Below are positions 19,903 through 27,961 of a stretch of DNA of 32,620 nucleotides, piece after piece (the first letter of the stretch is position 1; every line of letters starts with the position of its first letter). Source of the DNA: an uncultured Acholeplasmatales bacterium (lineage in GTDB: Bacteria; Bacillota_I; Bacilli_A; Acholeplasmatales; Anaeroplasmataceae). A model generated the notes under the pieces. It worked only from the letters and a program-made list of their open reading frames with translations. It had not been told where the DNA came from and ran no database searches. The stretch spans positions 1-32,620 of the forward strand of contig CALUXJ010000010.1 in assembly GCA_944324725.1 (NCBI GenBank), read 5' to 3'. Position numbers and translations under genes: made by a program.

Positions 19903-21045
19903 CCTACACATTTTGTTCAATGTGTTTAATAACTTCTAAACATTGAACCATTACGTTTTCCCCAAATAAATCATTAATATAATTTATTAGATTATTAGCC
20001 ATTTGTCTTATATATACCGGGTTCTTATTTTCTAGTTTCCGTAATACCTTACGCGCTAATATATCATCTAAACCTTCAAGCTCTGTCCCACCACATGCTA
20101 ATAGCACCGGTATATAGCTTCTTATTTGCTTCATTATTCTATTACCAAAGGTAATTTGAAAATTATTTTGTAGATATTTATCTAGTTTCTCTAGTCTTCT
20201 CAAATTCCTATCACTGATGGTATTTTCTCTTAAGGCCTTGTTATATAAATTTATTAAATAGCTATAACTAATCTTAATATCTTCACTATATGTCGCACTA
20301 AACACATCAGCCTTTTTATCTAGATTTAAAATCATCGCTCTATCATAAACCTTATCACTTATCGCAAAGGTTGAATCATCATTATTCGCTGTCCCAACAA
20401 ACCACATATTTTCTGGTAGTTTTAATTTGCCATCTCGTAATAGCTTAGGATCATTATCCCAAGTATCAGAGACAACATCTAAATATCTACTATCTGGATT
20501 TGGTAATTCCAACAAACTTAAAAATTCAGCAAAATAATATTCTATACGCGCAATATTCATCTCATCTAGAACTGTGACATATATCTCATCATTTAAATTA
20601 GCTTCATACATCTTATATAACAAGGTTGTTTCATTAAAGCGTTTCGTAAACTCGTTGAAGTAACCAATTAAATCACTTCGTTCCTTCCACATTGGTTGGA
20701 TAGGTACAACTACTGTTTTATTCCCTAAAAACTCACCAAAGGCATAAGCTAAAGAAGTTTTACCAGTACCTGACATACCTTGTAAGATTAAAAGTTTAGT
20801 GACACTAAGACCAGCAATAAATCTTCTTATATCTAAAATGTCATAATAAAGTTTGAGTTTGGCCGCACTAAAAGCCCGAAAGGCAGCACATATTTCAGCT
20901 AAACTTAAATTATCATTATATTGTGGTTTAACATAATTAACCATCTCACGATCAATTTTGTTTAACATAAAGAAACGTGGCTCTTGAGCCTTTTTTATTT
21001 TATTGTCTTTAACTTTATTCTCTTCCTCTACTTGACTTGAATTTA
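19903..21045 (-). repeat. 1,143-bp direct duplication, copy A
   Basis: Matches 23118-24260 at a constant offset of 3,215. By eye 19903-20858 (956 nt) is identical. All eight differences (20859, 20861, 20932, 20945, 20948, 20965, 21026, 21027) lie in the last 187 nt, giving three amino-acid changes (K/R, V/I, E/A). Beyond 21045 the copies diverge completely. Confidence 0.9.
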
Positions 21046-21331
21046 CTAATTTAATAGGATTGTAGTCTACTGACTTAGCCATATCGCGATTAAAATCAAA
21101 ACTGATTAAACTATAGCGATAAGGATTTTCAAAATTAAAAAGGCAATAAACTAATAAAATAAATAAAATAGGTAATAAATAAATAATTATTTGAAAAATG
21201 ATGCTAGATAAATCAGCCCCTAAAAAAGGAGAGGTTAGATTATTATAGCTAGTGTAGTCCAAAACACTAATTATAAATAACCCCAGTACAATTAAAAGGG
21301 TTGCTATATATATAATTAAAAGCTTTTTCAT
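19904..21331 (-). CDS. Membrane-anchored McrB-type AAA+ ATPase, copy A
   Basis: A 475-aa protein. Two N-terminal membrane segments (about 3-25 and 44-66) precede a linker and an AAA_5/McrB-like ATPase domain with Walker A GMSGTGKTS (185-193), Walker B VTVLDEMN (252-259), sensor-1 region GTANNDDST (313-321) and a likely arginine finger in YDRA (330-332). All residues needed for ATP hydrolysis are visible. Such ATPases form rings that remodel partner proteins. From residue ~97 on it is almost identical to copy B (23119-24429), while the membrane part is unrelated. The ATG overlaps the upstream TAA by one base (TAATG), implying translational coupling to the coiled-coil gene. The N-terminal anchor and neighbours argue for work at the membrane rather than DNA restriction. 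Confidence 0.8.
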   Translation of the reverse strand: MKKLLIIYIATLLIVLGLFIISVLDYTSYNNLTSPFLGADLSSIIFQIIIYLLPILFILLVYCLFNFENPYRYSLISFDFNRDMAKSVDYNPIKLVNSSQVEEENKVKDNKIKKAQEPRFFMLNKIDREMVNYVKPQYNDNLSLAEICAAFRAFSAAKLKLYYDILDIRRFIAGLSVTKLLILQGMSGTGKTSLAYAFGEFLGNKTVVVPIQPMWKERSDLIGYFNEFTKRFNETTLLYKMYEANLNDEIYVTVLDEMNIARIEYYFAEFLSLLELPNPDSRYLDVVSDTWDNDPKLLRDGKLKLPENMWFVGTANNDDSTFAISDKVYDRAMILNLDKKADVFSATYSEDIKISYSYLINLYNKALRENTISDRNLRRLEKLDKYLQNNFQITFGNRIMKQIRSYIPVLLACGGTELEGLDDILARKVLRKLENKNPVYIRQMANNLINYINDLFGENVMVQCLEVIKHIEQNV

Positions 21332-23109
21332 TATTCATCACTTCTTTTACTTTGTTTTTTAACCCATAAAACTCTCTTACGGATTGACTTTTTAGTTTTT
21401 TGCCAATTGCTAGCGAAGAACTTACTTAGAGTTAAATAAGTTTCTTCTAATTCGTTAAACTTTTCTTTGTTTGTATAATCTTGACTTGACTTATGTTGTT
21501 CAAGCATTAAAGCAGCATACTCGGCCTTACGTAATAGTTCTAGTTCTTTAAAGGCTGCTTCTTTTTCAGCTAATAAGTCCTCGCCACTTTTTAAGTGTTC
21601 TTTAGCAATTACAATATCAGCTTCTAGTTTATTCTTTTTATCCTCATACTCTTTTGCTAGTTTAATTTGATAATCCGCTTTTTCATTATCTAATTTAGTT
21701 GTATACTGTGCATAATTATTTTTAAGTGTAGTGTTTTCTTTATTTAAATTATCCACCATGCTTTCTAAATTACTAACATCTGTATCATACTTAACTTGAA
21801 GTTTTTCATTTTCCTTAGTGAACTTTTCCTCAAGCATATTTATTTCATCATTATGTTTGATATTAAGTTCTTTAACTTCCTGCTGATGAGTAACCATTAA
21901 ATCTGATATTTTCTTATTTAAATCTTCTTTTTCTTGTTCTAAATTAGCATTATCAGTTAATAAGGTTTTAATTTGTTCTTTTTGTTGCTTAATTGTTTTT
22001 TCTAAAATTGGCAATTCAATTAACTGTTTTTCTAAGTCATTATTGCGTTTTTCTAAAAGCAACATGTAAGCATAAACATCGCCACCACCATCAGCAATTT
22101 TTTTCTTCAATACTTGAATTTGCCGTTTGGTTTCCTCTTCCTTTAGTTGAGCTAAACGTTTTTCTTCTTCTTGATATCTTGCCTCTAACATATTTGTTAG
22201 GTCGTTACCATATTCATAGGTTAAAAAAGAAGTTAGACTATATAATTCAGCTATTTCACTGGCTTTTACATTATCTAAAGGTAATAAATCCCGTTTAACC
22301 TCTTCAACTGTGAAACCATCAACATTGTAATTTGCTACAAATTCATAAAGAGCTACTGCTTTTTTAAAATTATTATTATTTTTTAAAACGTTAGTCTTAA
22401 CGATAGGTGGTTTAATCATCGGACTCTTAGCGACTTCGATTATAAGCGGGCGATTTAAAAGAGCATTAACCCATTGCTCGCAATTTTTAATTCGTTCTAA
22501 AATTTCCCTGCCTAAATCATCAGTTAATGGATAAGGATTATTCTTACGACTCACTTTAAAGTGCGTTGCAAATTCATATTCTTCCTTAGATAGGCTAATT
22601 TTCTTTACTAAATTAAATTCTGCATCGTAGCAAGCTAAAAGCTCACTAATTTTTTGATAGCGTAAATAGATAAAATCACGCAAATAGCATAACAGCATAT
22701 AAAGAAATCTATTTTCATATACTGCATAGTCGCTTTCTTTTTCCACCATCAAGATTTTATCAGGAACTAAATTATCATCTTTTTGTTCCCTAGTTATTAA
22801 TTCGCTATGTTTAGCTAAATGTTCAACTGATTCTCTTCCAACTCGTTTTACCTTTTCAATATCTACAACTTCACTATCAGTCCGAATAAATTGTCTTTCT
22901 TCAGCTAAGGCTTTTTCAATAAAAGGTAGGCCTGCTTCAATATTTTTAAGCCAAATTTCATCAACATGACACAAATATTTCTTTACCCAAAAAACATCAG
23001 ACTCATCTTTTTGTTCGATTGGCTTGCGCTCTTTTAACAATGCATTATCATCTTTAGTATATGAACGATATTTTTTAAAAGCTCTATATAATACATCAAG
23101 CTTATCCAT
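21331..23109 (-). CDS. DUF2357-like protein with long coiled coil and no nuclease domain
   Basis: A 592-aa protein. Residues 1-300 resemble the N-terminal part of DUF2357/McrC-like proteins that accompany McrB-type ATPases, with the hallmark DYAVYENRFLYMLL (about 127-140) and a later block NRPLIIEVAKSPMIKPP followed by LKNNNNFKKAVALYEF. In that family a PD-(D/E)XK nuclease normally follows. Here residues ~310-545 are a Glu/Lys-rich coiled coil, and the basic C-terminus shows no nuclease motif. It sits between two nearly identical AAA+ genes and is probably their partner. ATG 23109 is preferred to GTG 23118, because AGGTGA (overlapping the upstream TAG stop) lies 5 nt before it. A structural tether role is inference. 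Confidence 0.65.
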   Translation of the reverse strand: MDKLDVLYRAFKKYRSYTKDDNALLKERKPIEQKDESDVFWVKKYLCHVDEIWLKNIEAGLPFIEKALAEERQFIRTDSEVVDIEKVKRVGRESVEHLAKHSELITREQKDDNLVPDKILMVEKESDYAVYENRFLYMLLCYLRDFIYLRYQKISELLACYDAEFNLVKKISLSKEEYEFATHFKVSRKNNPYPLTDDLGREILERIKNCEQWVNALLNRPLIIEVAKSPMIKPPIVKTNVLKNNNNFKKAVALYEFVANYNVDGFTVEEVKRDLLPLDNVKASEIAELYSLTSFLTYEYGNDLTNMLEARYQEEEKRLAQLKEEETKRQIQVLKKKIADGGGDVYAYMLLLEKRNNDLEKQLIELPILEKTIKQQKEQIKTLLTDNANLEQEKEDLNKKISDLMVTHQQEVKELNIKHNDEINMLEEKFTKENEKLQVKYDTDVSNLESMVDNLNKENTTLKNNYAQYTTKLDNEKADYQIKLAKEYEDKKNKLEADIVIAKEHLKSGEDLLAEKEAAFKELELLRKAEYAALMLEQHKSSQDYTNKEKFNELEETYLTLSKFFASNWQKTKKSIRKRVLWVKKQSKRSDE

Positions 23110-23114
23110 CTTCG

Positions 23115-23121
23115 TCACCTA
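23115..23121 (-). promoter_or_regulatory. Ribosome binding site fused to a stop codon
   Basis: TAGGTGA on the minus strand serves as the stop codon of AAA+ copy B (TAG) and as the ribosome binding site for ATG 23109. Similar stop/SD fusions occur before 24429 and 19894. Confidence 0.6.
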
Positions 23122-24260
23122 CACATTTTGTTCAATGTGTTTAATAACTTCTAAACATTGAACCATTACGTTTTCCCCAAATAAATCATTAATATAATTT
23201 ATTAGATTATTAGCCATTTGTCTTATATATACCGGGTTCTTATTTTCTAGTTTCCGTAATACCTTACGCGCTAATATATCATCTAAACCTTCAAGCTCTG
23301 TCCCACCACATGCTAATAGCACCGGTATATAGCTTCTTATTTGCTTCATTATTCTATTACCAAAGGTAATTTGAAAATTATTTTGTAGATATTTATCTAG
23401 TTTCTCTAGTCTTCTCAAATTCCTATCACTGATGGTATTTTCTCTTAAGGCCTTGTTATATAAATTTATTAAATAGCTATAACTAATCTTAATATCTTCA
23501 CTATATGTCGCACTAAACACATCAGCCTTTTTATCTAGATTTAAAATCATCGCTCTATCATAAACCTTATCACTTATCGCAAAGGTTGAATCATCATTAT
23601 TCGCTGTCCCAACAAACCACATATTTTCTGGTAGTTTTAATTTGCCATCTCGTAATAGCTTAGGATCATTATCCCAAGTATCAGAGACAACATCTAAATA
23701 TCTACTATCTGGATTTGGTAATTCCAACAAACTTAAAAATTCAGCAAAATAATATTCTATACGCGCAATATTCATCTCATCTAGAACTGTGACATATATC
23801 TCATCATTTAAATTAGCTTCATACATCTTATATAACAAGGTTGTTTCATTAAAGCGTTTCGTAAACTCGTTGAAGTAACCAATTAAATCACTTCGTTCCT
23901 TCCACATTGGTTGGATAGGTACAACTACTGTTTTATTCCCTAAAAACTCACCAAAGGCATAAGCTAAAGAAGTTTTACCAGTACCTGACATACCTTGTAA
24001 GATTAAAAGTTTAGTGACACTAAGACCAGCAATAAATCTTCTTATATCTAAAATGTCATAATAAAGTTTGAGTCTAGCCGCACTAAAAGCCCGAAAGGCA
24101 GCACATATTTCAGCTAAACTTAAATTATCATTATATTGTGGTTTAATATAATTAACCATTTCCCGATCAATTTTGTTTAGCATAAAGAAACGTGGCTCTT
24201 GAGCCTTTTTTATTTTATTGTCTTTAACTTTATTCTCTTCTGCTACTTGACTTGAATTTA
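23118..24260 (-). repeat. 1,143-bp direct duplication, copy B
   Basis: Second copy of the segment at 19903-21045. It covers the AAA+ domain, part of the linker and the stop codon. The two copies flank the coiled-coil gene as direct repeats. Confidence 0.9.
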
Positions 24261-24429
24261 GAACAACAACCTTTGGTTTAGAGTTTACATTTTCTTTGGG
24301 TTTTGGCTCTAATTTCGGTTTACGTGGTAATTTGAGTAGTAAAATTATGATACCTAAAATCAGCAATACTAGAAGGGCAATTGCATAAGCTAAAATAGCT
24401 CTAGGATTATTAAAAACACTGTTTTGCAT
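23119..24429 (-). CDS. Membrane-anchored McrB-type AAA+ ATPase, copy B
   Basis: A 436-aa protein with one N-terminal membrane segment (about 11-33), a Pro/Lys-rich linker (PRKPKLEPKPKENVNSKPK, 35-53) and the same AAA+ domain as copy A: Walker A GMSGTGKTS (146-154), Walker B VTVLDEMN (213-220) and the GTANNDDST sensor. From residue 58 on the two proteins differ at only three positions. The anchors are unrelated, so two ATPases with the same motor could sit in different membrane sites or mix in one ring. A strong AGGAGGAG overlaps the TAG stop of the upstream pseudo-ATPase gene. Near-identity alongside anciently diverged N-termini points to recent duplication or gene conversion. Confidence 0.8.
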   Translation of the reverse strand: MQNSVFNNPRAILAYAIALLVLLILGIIILLLKLPRKPKLEPKPKENVNSKPKVVVLNSSQVAEENKVKDNKIKKAQEPRFFMLNKIDREMVNYIKPQYNDNLSLAEICAAFRAFSAARLKLYYDILDIRRFIAGLSVTKLLILQGMSGTGKTSLAYAFGEFLGNKTVVVPIQPMWKERSDLIGYFNEFTKRFNETTLLYKMYEANLNDEIYVTVLDEMNIARIEYYFAEFLSLLELPNPDSRYLDVVSDTWDNDPKLLRDGKLKLPENMWFVGTANNDDSTFAISDKVYDRAMILNLDKKADVFSATYSEDIKISYSYLINLYNKALRENTISDRNLRRLEKLDKYLQNNFQITFGNRIMKQIRSYIPVLLACGGTELEGLDDILARKVLRKLENKNPVYIRQMANNLINYINDLFGENVMVQCLEVIKHIEQNV

Positions 24430-24439
24430 AACACTCCTC

Positions 24440-27313
24440 CTAGTTAATTTCTCTTACAGCATTGGGCAAGGAAATATCTGGGAAACATTTCTCAAGTAGT
24501 TCCTTTAAATGCTCTTCTTTATTTTCTGAACTATAATAACCTAGTTGTTTTACAATTGGTAATAGCTTATTTGTTAAAAGCACATCTAAAGTTTGATCAG
24601 CATCACCAGTCAATTCATAATAAATGGCCGTATAAGCTTCCATGCTTAGAATAATACGATGTGATAGCTCATAGTCTGTTTTATTTTTAACTTCGGCTAC
24701 AAATAGGTCTAGCATTTGCCAATATTTATCTGGCAAATAATTTTGATGACGAGCTAACTTAACTTCTTCCTTAAAGGCTATTAAATTTTTCGGATTGAAG
24801 GTATAGATTTTGTCTGTGTCTTCTCCCTGTTCTAGCTTTAAAGGTAAGTAAACACCAACCTCATTCAATGCTAGATTAGTTTCAGGAACTATTACAAAAT
24901 ACCAAATATTTCTTGGAATAATGAACCGATTATATTCAGCTAAATTTAAATAGTGTTTTTCTACGTTAGAATTAATGTTAGCAATTTCTTCACTTAACAC
25001 CTGACTAATTTCAGCTGTACTAGCTTCAATAACACTAATATACATTTGATTTGGATTTTGTCCCGCCTTTAATAGTGTTTCTGCTAAACCTGTCATCATA
25101 TAGCTATTAGCAGCTTTATTTAATTGTTTATATAGCATATGATTATTTTCATCATAATTAACATAATTATAATCAATGCCAAAAAAGTTGCTGAGTAACT
25201 GGCAAAATTTAATATTTAATTCACTAGGTTTTAAAATAATTAATCTAGTCATCCCCATGGCAGCTAATAGTGCACAAACATCAGAATAGTTTGAAATTAA
25301 ACCACTATAAGCTAAATAGGCTAAAAAATCTTTACTGAAAGTTGTGAAATTCACATTGCTAATTTGCCCTCTATACGTCTCATTAATTGTAAAATCAGCT
25401 TCCTTTGGCTTTTCTACTATTACATCTTTTTTTTCAATTGGTACTAAATTTTCTTTGCTTAATGGCATAGTAAAGGTTTCTCTTACAACATCCATAAATT
25501 CAGGGCATTTACGCATATCTATAGCTTCCATAGTAGGAACACTCGTCTTTTTTACTTCTATATACAAGTGCACCAAATAAGCTAAACCTGTACAGCCTGC
25601 TATAACAGCAAATGCAAGTGCTAAATAACCAATTTCACTATTTGAATATTGATACATACTTATAAAAATGAGAACACAAAAAATTGTAAGTAAAAGAGCA
25701 AATATAACTTTGCCAACTAACCTAGTTTTAGCAGGTTTAGTAACCTTAAGACTCGCTTGCAACACATCACTAAATTCTTGAACTTCATAAGTTGGTCTTT
25801 CTTTTTGTTCAATTTGAATGGTTCCCTCTAAAACAACCTTTGTACCATTAGCTACATACAATTGGTAGATGCCGGCTGATAATTCTTCAGTAATATCAAT
25901 ATAAATTTTTTCTGTTCGTAAAGCATTAATTTTTTCCTTATGTAAAGCAACATAGATTATATTTTGTTTACTATCTTTCACATATATATTAAAACTACAG
26001 GCGACAGCATAATTACTCTTATTAGTACAAGTAAAAGAAATAGCATCACTTCTAACTATAAGATTTTTATAAGAAAAGAGATTATATGATAAACCCGTAA
26101 AGCACTCATAATTTCCTAGTTGCTTAAATAAATGACCACTAGGATTCAAATCACCAGATAATATTTCATTTAAAACTTGACCGGTATGGATATTAATATT
26201 CGGCAAATAAATAAGACTAGCAAATGTATTAAGTTCTGTAACAGCAAAGTTCTTTATTGTTTCTAAAACTACAATGACTTTCTTTTGATTTTCTTTTAAA
26301 ATATCAACAACTCTTTTTTGACCATTATTTAACTTTTCTAAATTATGACAATCTAAGAGAAGAACTACTACATCAATATCAACTAGTTTCTCAATAATTT
26401 GTTTTAATTTTAAATCATTAATAAAACCATCATTCTCCCAACAATTATCTTGATAAGTTACATTCAAATTTGTAAATTTTACTTCTTTATATAATTGAGA
26501 AAATAAATTACCTAGAACAGCAACTCTAAGATTATTAGCTAATGGTAAAAGATTATCATTTTTTAGTAATACTACGCCTTCTTCACTAATTTGTTTATCT
26601 AATATTTTTTTACTATATTCACTAATTAACTCATTTTGAACTTGGTATGTAGAAGCTAAAATATTTAAGACTTTATTAACAGCCTTATTAATAGTATCTA
26701 AATCAACTATTTTATTACTATTAATAGCCAAATAGTTTTTGTATTCTTCTTCTGTAATCTCCTCGCTCATAAATGCATCGTATTTATTTAGCATATCTTT
26801 TACATTAGTAATAAGCTCTTTTTCAATATCCGGATTAGAAATAAACACAAAACAAGCTCCATTTTTAAGAGCTTCAATACTAGACTCATAATCAGCAGCC
26901 TCTATAGCCATGAATTCCTGTTTATCAAGAGGTAATTGTTTATCATAAAAATATATAACGTTATCTCTACCCAACTCCATATTAGCTACAAATAAAAATT
27001 GTTGCGCAGCAAAAGCCTTAGCAATATATTCATAGGCTTTTAAATTATAAAAATGGTTATCACTAATAAAATCAGCTGCATCTAAAAAAAATAACGTCTT
27101 ATCAACGATTACATTTTGCTTAGTAAACATTGTAAAAAGGTTCAAGTCGATAGAACTTGCTACCTCGTTAAAACTCAATGAATCAATTTTTTTAACAGCT
27201 AAACTATCAATTCCTAGTTCTTCGACTGATCCTGTTTGACCATCTATAATAAATAAAAGTCTAATCTTTTCTTCTAAAGTTAAACGATTTAATACACTTT
27301 GATAATTTTTCAT
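24440..27313 (-). CDS. GH3-like pseudo-glycosidase fused to a degenerate AAA+ domain
   Basis: A 957-aa protein. Residues ~9-500 follow the beta-glucosidase GH3 plan: LTLEEKIRLL start (11-20), a shortened barrel, the GH3_C signature ISEEGVVLLKNDNLLPL (242-258), GDLNPSGHL (387-395), and a GLSYNLFSYKNL opening of an Fn3-like domain (407-418). The usual catalytic SDWGA region reads IEAADYE (137-143), so the nucleophile Asp appears lost. Two membrane segments (533-553, 560-586) follow. Residues 650-957 align by eye with the neighbouring AAA+ domains: MTRLIILKPSELN (688-700) replaces Walker A, MYISVIEASTAE (757-768) replaces Walker B, and NIWYFVIVPETN (802-813) replaces the sensor. No P-loop remains. 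It is the first operon gene, with AAGGAG 9 nt before ATG. A scaffold or sensor role is inferred. Confidence 0.7.
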   Translation of the reverse strand: MKNYQSVLNRLTLEEKIRLLFIIDGQTGSVEELGIDSLAVKKIDSLSFNEVASSIDLNLFTMFTKQNVIVDKTLFFLDAADFISDNHFYNLKAYEYIAKAFAAQQFLFVANMELGRDNVIYFYDKQLPLDKQEFMAIEAADYESSIEALKNGACFVFISNPDIEKELITNVKDMLNKYDAFMSEEITEEEYKNYLAINSNKIVDLDTINKAVNKVLNILASTYQVQNELISEYSKKILDKQISEEGVVLLKNDNLLPLANNLRVAVLGNLFSQLYKEVKFTNLNVTYQDNCWENDGFINDLKLKQIIEKLVDIDVVVLLLDCHNLEKLNNGQKRVVDILKENQKKVIVVLETIKNFAVTELNTFASLIYLPNINIHTGQVLNEILSGDLNPSGHLFKQLGNYECFTGLSYNLFSYKNLIVRSDAISFTCTNKSNYAVACSFNIYVKDSKQNIIYVALHKEKINALRTEKIYIDITEELSAGIYQLYVANGTKVVLEGTIQIEQKERPTYEVQEFSDVLQASLKVTKPAKTRLVGKVIFALLLTIFCVLIFISMYQYSNSEIGYLALAFAVIAGCTGLAYLVHLYIEVKKTSVPTMEAIDMRKCPEFMDVVRETFTMPLSKENLVPIEKKDVIVEKPKEADFTINETYRGQISNVNFTTFSKDFLAYLAYSGLISNYSDVCALLAAMGMTRLIILKPSELNIKFCQLLSNFFGIDYNYVNYDENNHMLYKQLNKAANSYMMTGLAETLLKAGQNPNQMYISVIEASTAEISQVLSEEIANINSNVEKHYLNLAEYNRFIIPRNIWYFVIVPETNLALNEVGVYLPLKLEQGEDTDKIYTFNPKNLIAFKEEVKLARHQNYLPDKYWQMLDLFVAEVKNKTDYELSHRIILSMEAYTAIYYELTGDADQTLDVLLTNKLLPIVKQLGYYSSENKEEHLKELLEKCFPDISLPNAVREIN

Positions 27314-27563
27314 AGCTACCTCTCCTTAGTACTTTATAATTTTAGCATTTTTTCAGCTTTAATGCTAGATTTATACAATGTTTTTTTAAATAAAACTATC
27401 ACATTATTGTTTTTATTTTACTAATGAATTTCTTGTACTTGATTATGCCCATTTATGTTTAATATCCTCATTAGATTCTTTTATATAATTAACTTTAATA
27501 AAAAGCATAAATAACATTTAAAACTGAATAATTATAAAAAAATAAAAAAATTAAAAAAAGTTG
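27314..27563. other. Divergent non-coding region before the operon
   Basis: No gene is seen here. It must contain the start signals of the long minus-strand operon, but the candidate -10 boxes (TATAAA-like, around 27322 and 27371) lack good -35 partners. A spaced inverted repeat, AGCATT (27344-27349) and AATGCT (27361-27366), lies 31-53 nt upstream of the first ATG and could be an operator or part of a leader hairpin. I see no riboswitch fold. Confidence 0.4.
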
Positions 27564-27592
27564 TTGACAAACTATAGGTCGATATGTATAAT
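27564..27592 (+). promoter_or_regulatory. Consensus promoter of tRNA-Glu
   Basis: TTGACA (27564-27569) and TATAAT (27587-27592) are both perfect sigma-A boxes with a 17-nt spacer, 38 nt before the tRNA. This is by far the strongest promoter visible in the window. Confidence 0.9.
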
Positions 27593-27630
27593 TATACATG
27601 CGCGTTCAAGTGACGCTTAATCTTATAGAT

Positions 27631-27706
27631 GGCCCGTTGGTGAAATGGTTAACACACATGCCTTTCACGCATGCATTTGTGGGTTCGAACCCCGCACGGG
27701 TCACCA
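27631..27706 (+). tRNA. tRNA-Glu (UUC anticodon)
   Basis: A complete 76-nt cloverleaf. The acceptor stem is 27631-27637 with 27696-27702 (one G-U). The anticodon stem CATGC/GCATG (27657-27661, 27669-27673) encloses CTTTCAC with anticodon TTC at 27664-27666. The T arm GTGGG-TTCGAAC-CCCGC spans 27679-27695. The discriminator is A27703 and CCA is encoded at 27704-27706. It stands alone, with its own promoter and terminator, between two gene clusters on the other strand. Confidence 0.97.
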
Positions 27707-27747
27707 TTTTTATTTATAAAGAAAGTTTTCTTTCTTTTCTATATCTT

Positions 27748-27777
27748 AAAGTCTCTTAAGAGGCTTTTTTTATTTTT
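27748..27777 (+). terminator. Terminator after tRNA-Glu
   Basis: AAAGTCTC-TTAA-GAGGCTTT forms a short stem (one G-U pair) followed by a run of T with one A (TTTTATTTTTT), about 42 nt after the tRNA on the plus strand. Confidence 0.75.
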
Positions 27778-27910
27778 TAAACCACCTTCTAATTGATACC
27801 AACTTTTTTCTCTTCTATTAATAAGATTAATAAGTTCCTATTTTTTCCATATAAAAATTATTTTTTTTAAAATATTTAACTTTTTGTTTTACACCTAAAA
27901 GTTCTATTAA

Positions 27911-27944
27911 AAAAAGCTGTGAATTTAATCAAATCACAGCTCTT
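27911..27944 (-). terminator. Terminator of the esterase-DUF368 cluster
   Basis: On the minus strand AGCTGTGA and TCACAGCT (27934-27941 and 27915-27922) form an 8-bp stem with an 11-nt loop, followed directly by seven T. It begins about 20 nt after the stop codon of the DUF368 gene. Confidence 0.85.
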
Positions 27945-27961
27945 TATTATTTAAAATCTTA

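Noticed and set aside
19904-24429. A McrBC-type restriction or phage-defence system
   Set aside because: The ATPases are membrane-anchored, the McrC-like protein lacks a visible nuclease, the methyltransferase-like gene lacks its catalytic motif, and the neighbours are surface proteins.
27314-27560. Riboswitch or T-box leader before the long operon
   Set aside because: No specifier loop, T-box sequence or known aptamer core is visible, only a small spaced inverted repeat.
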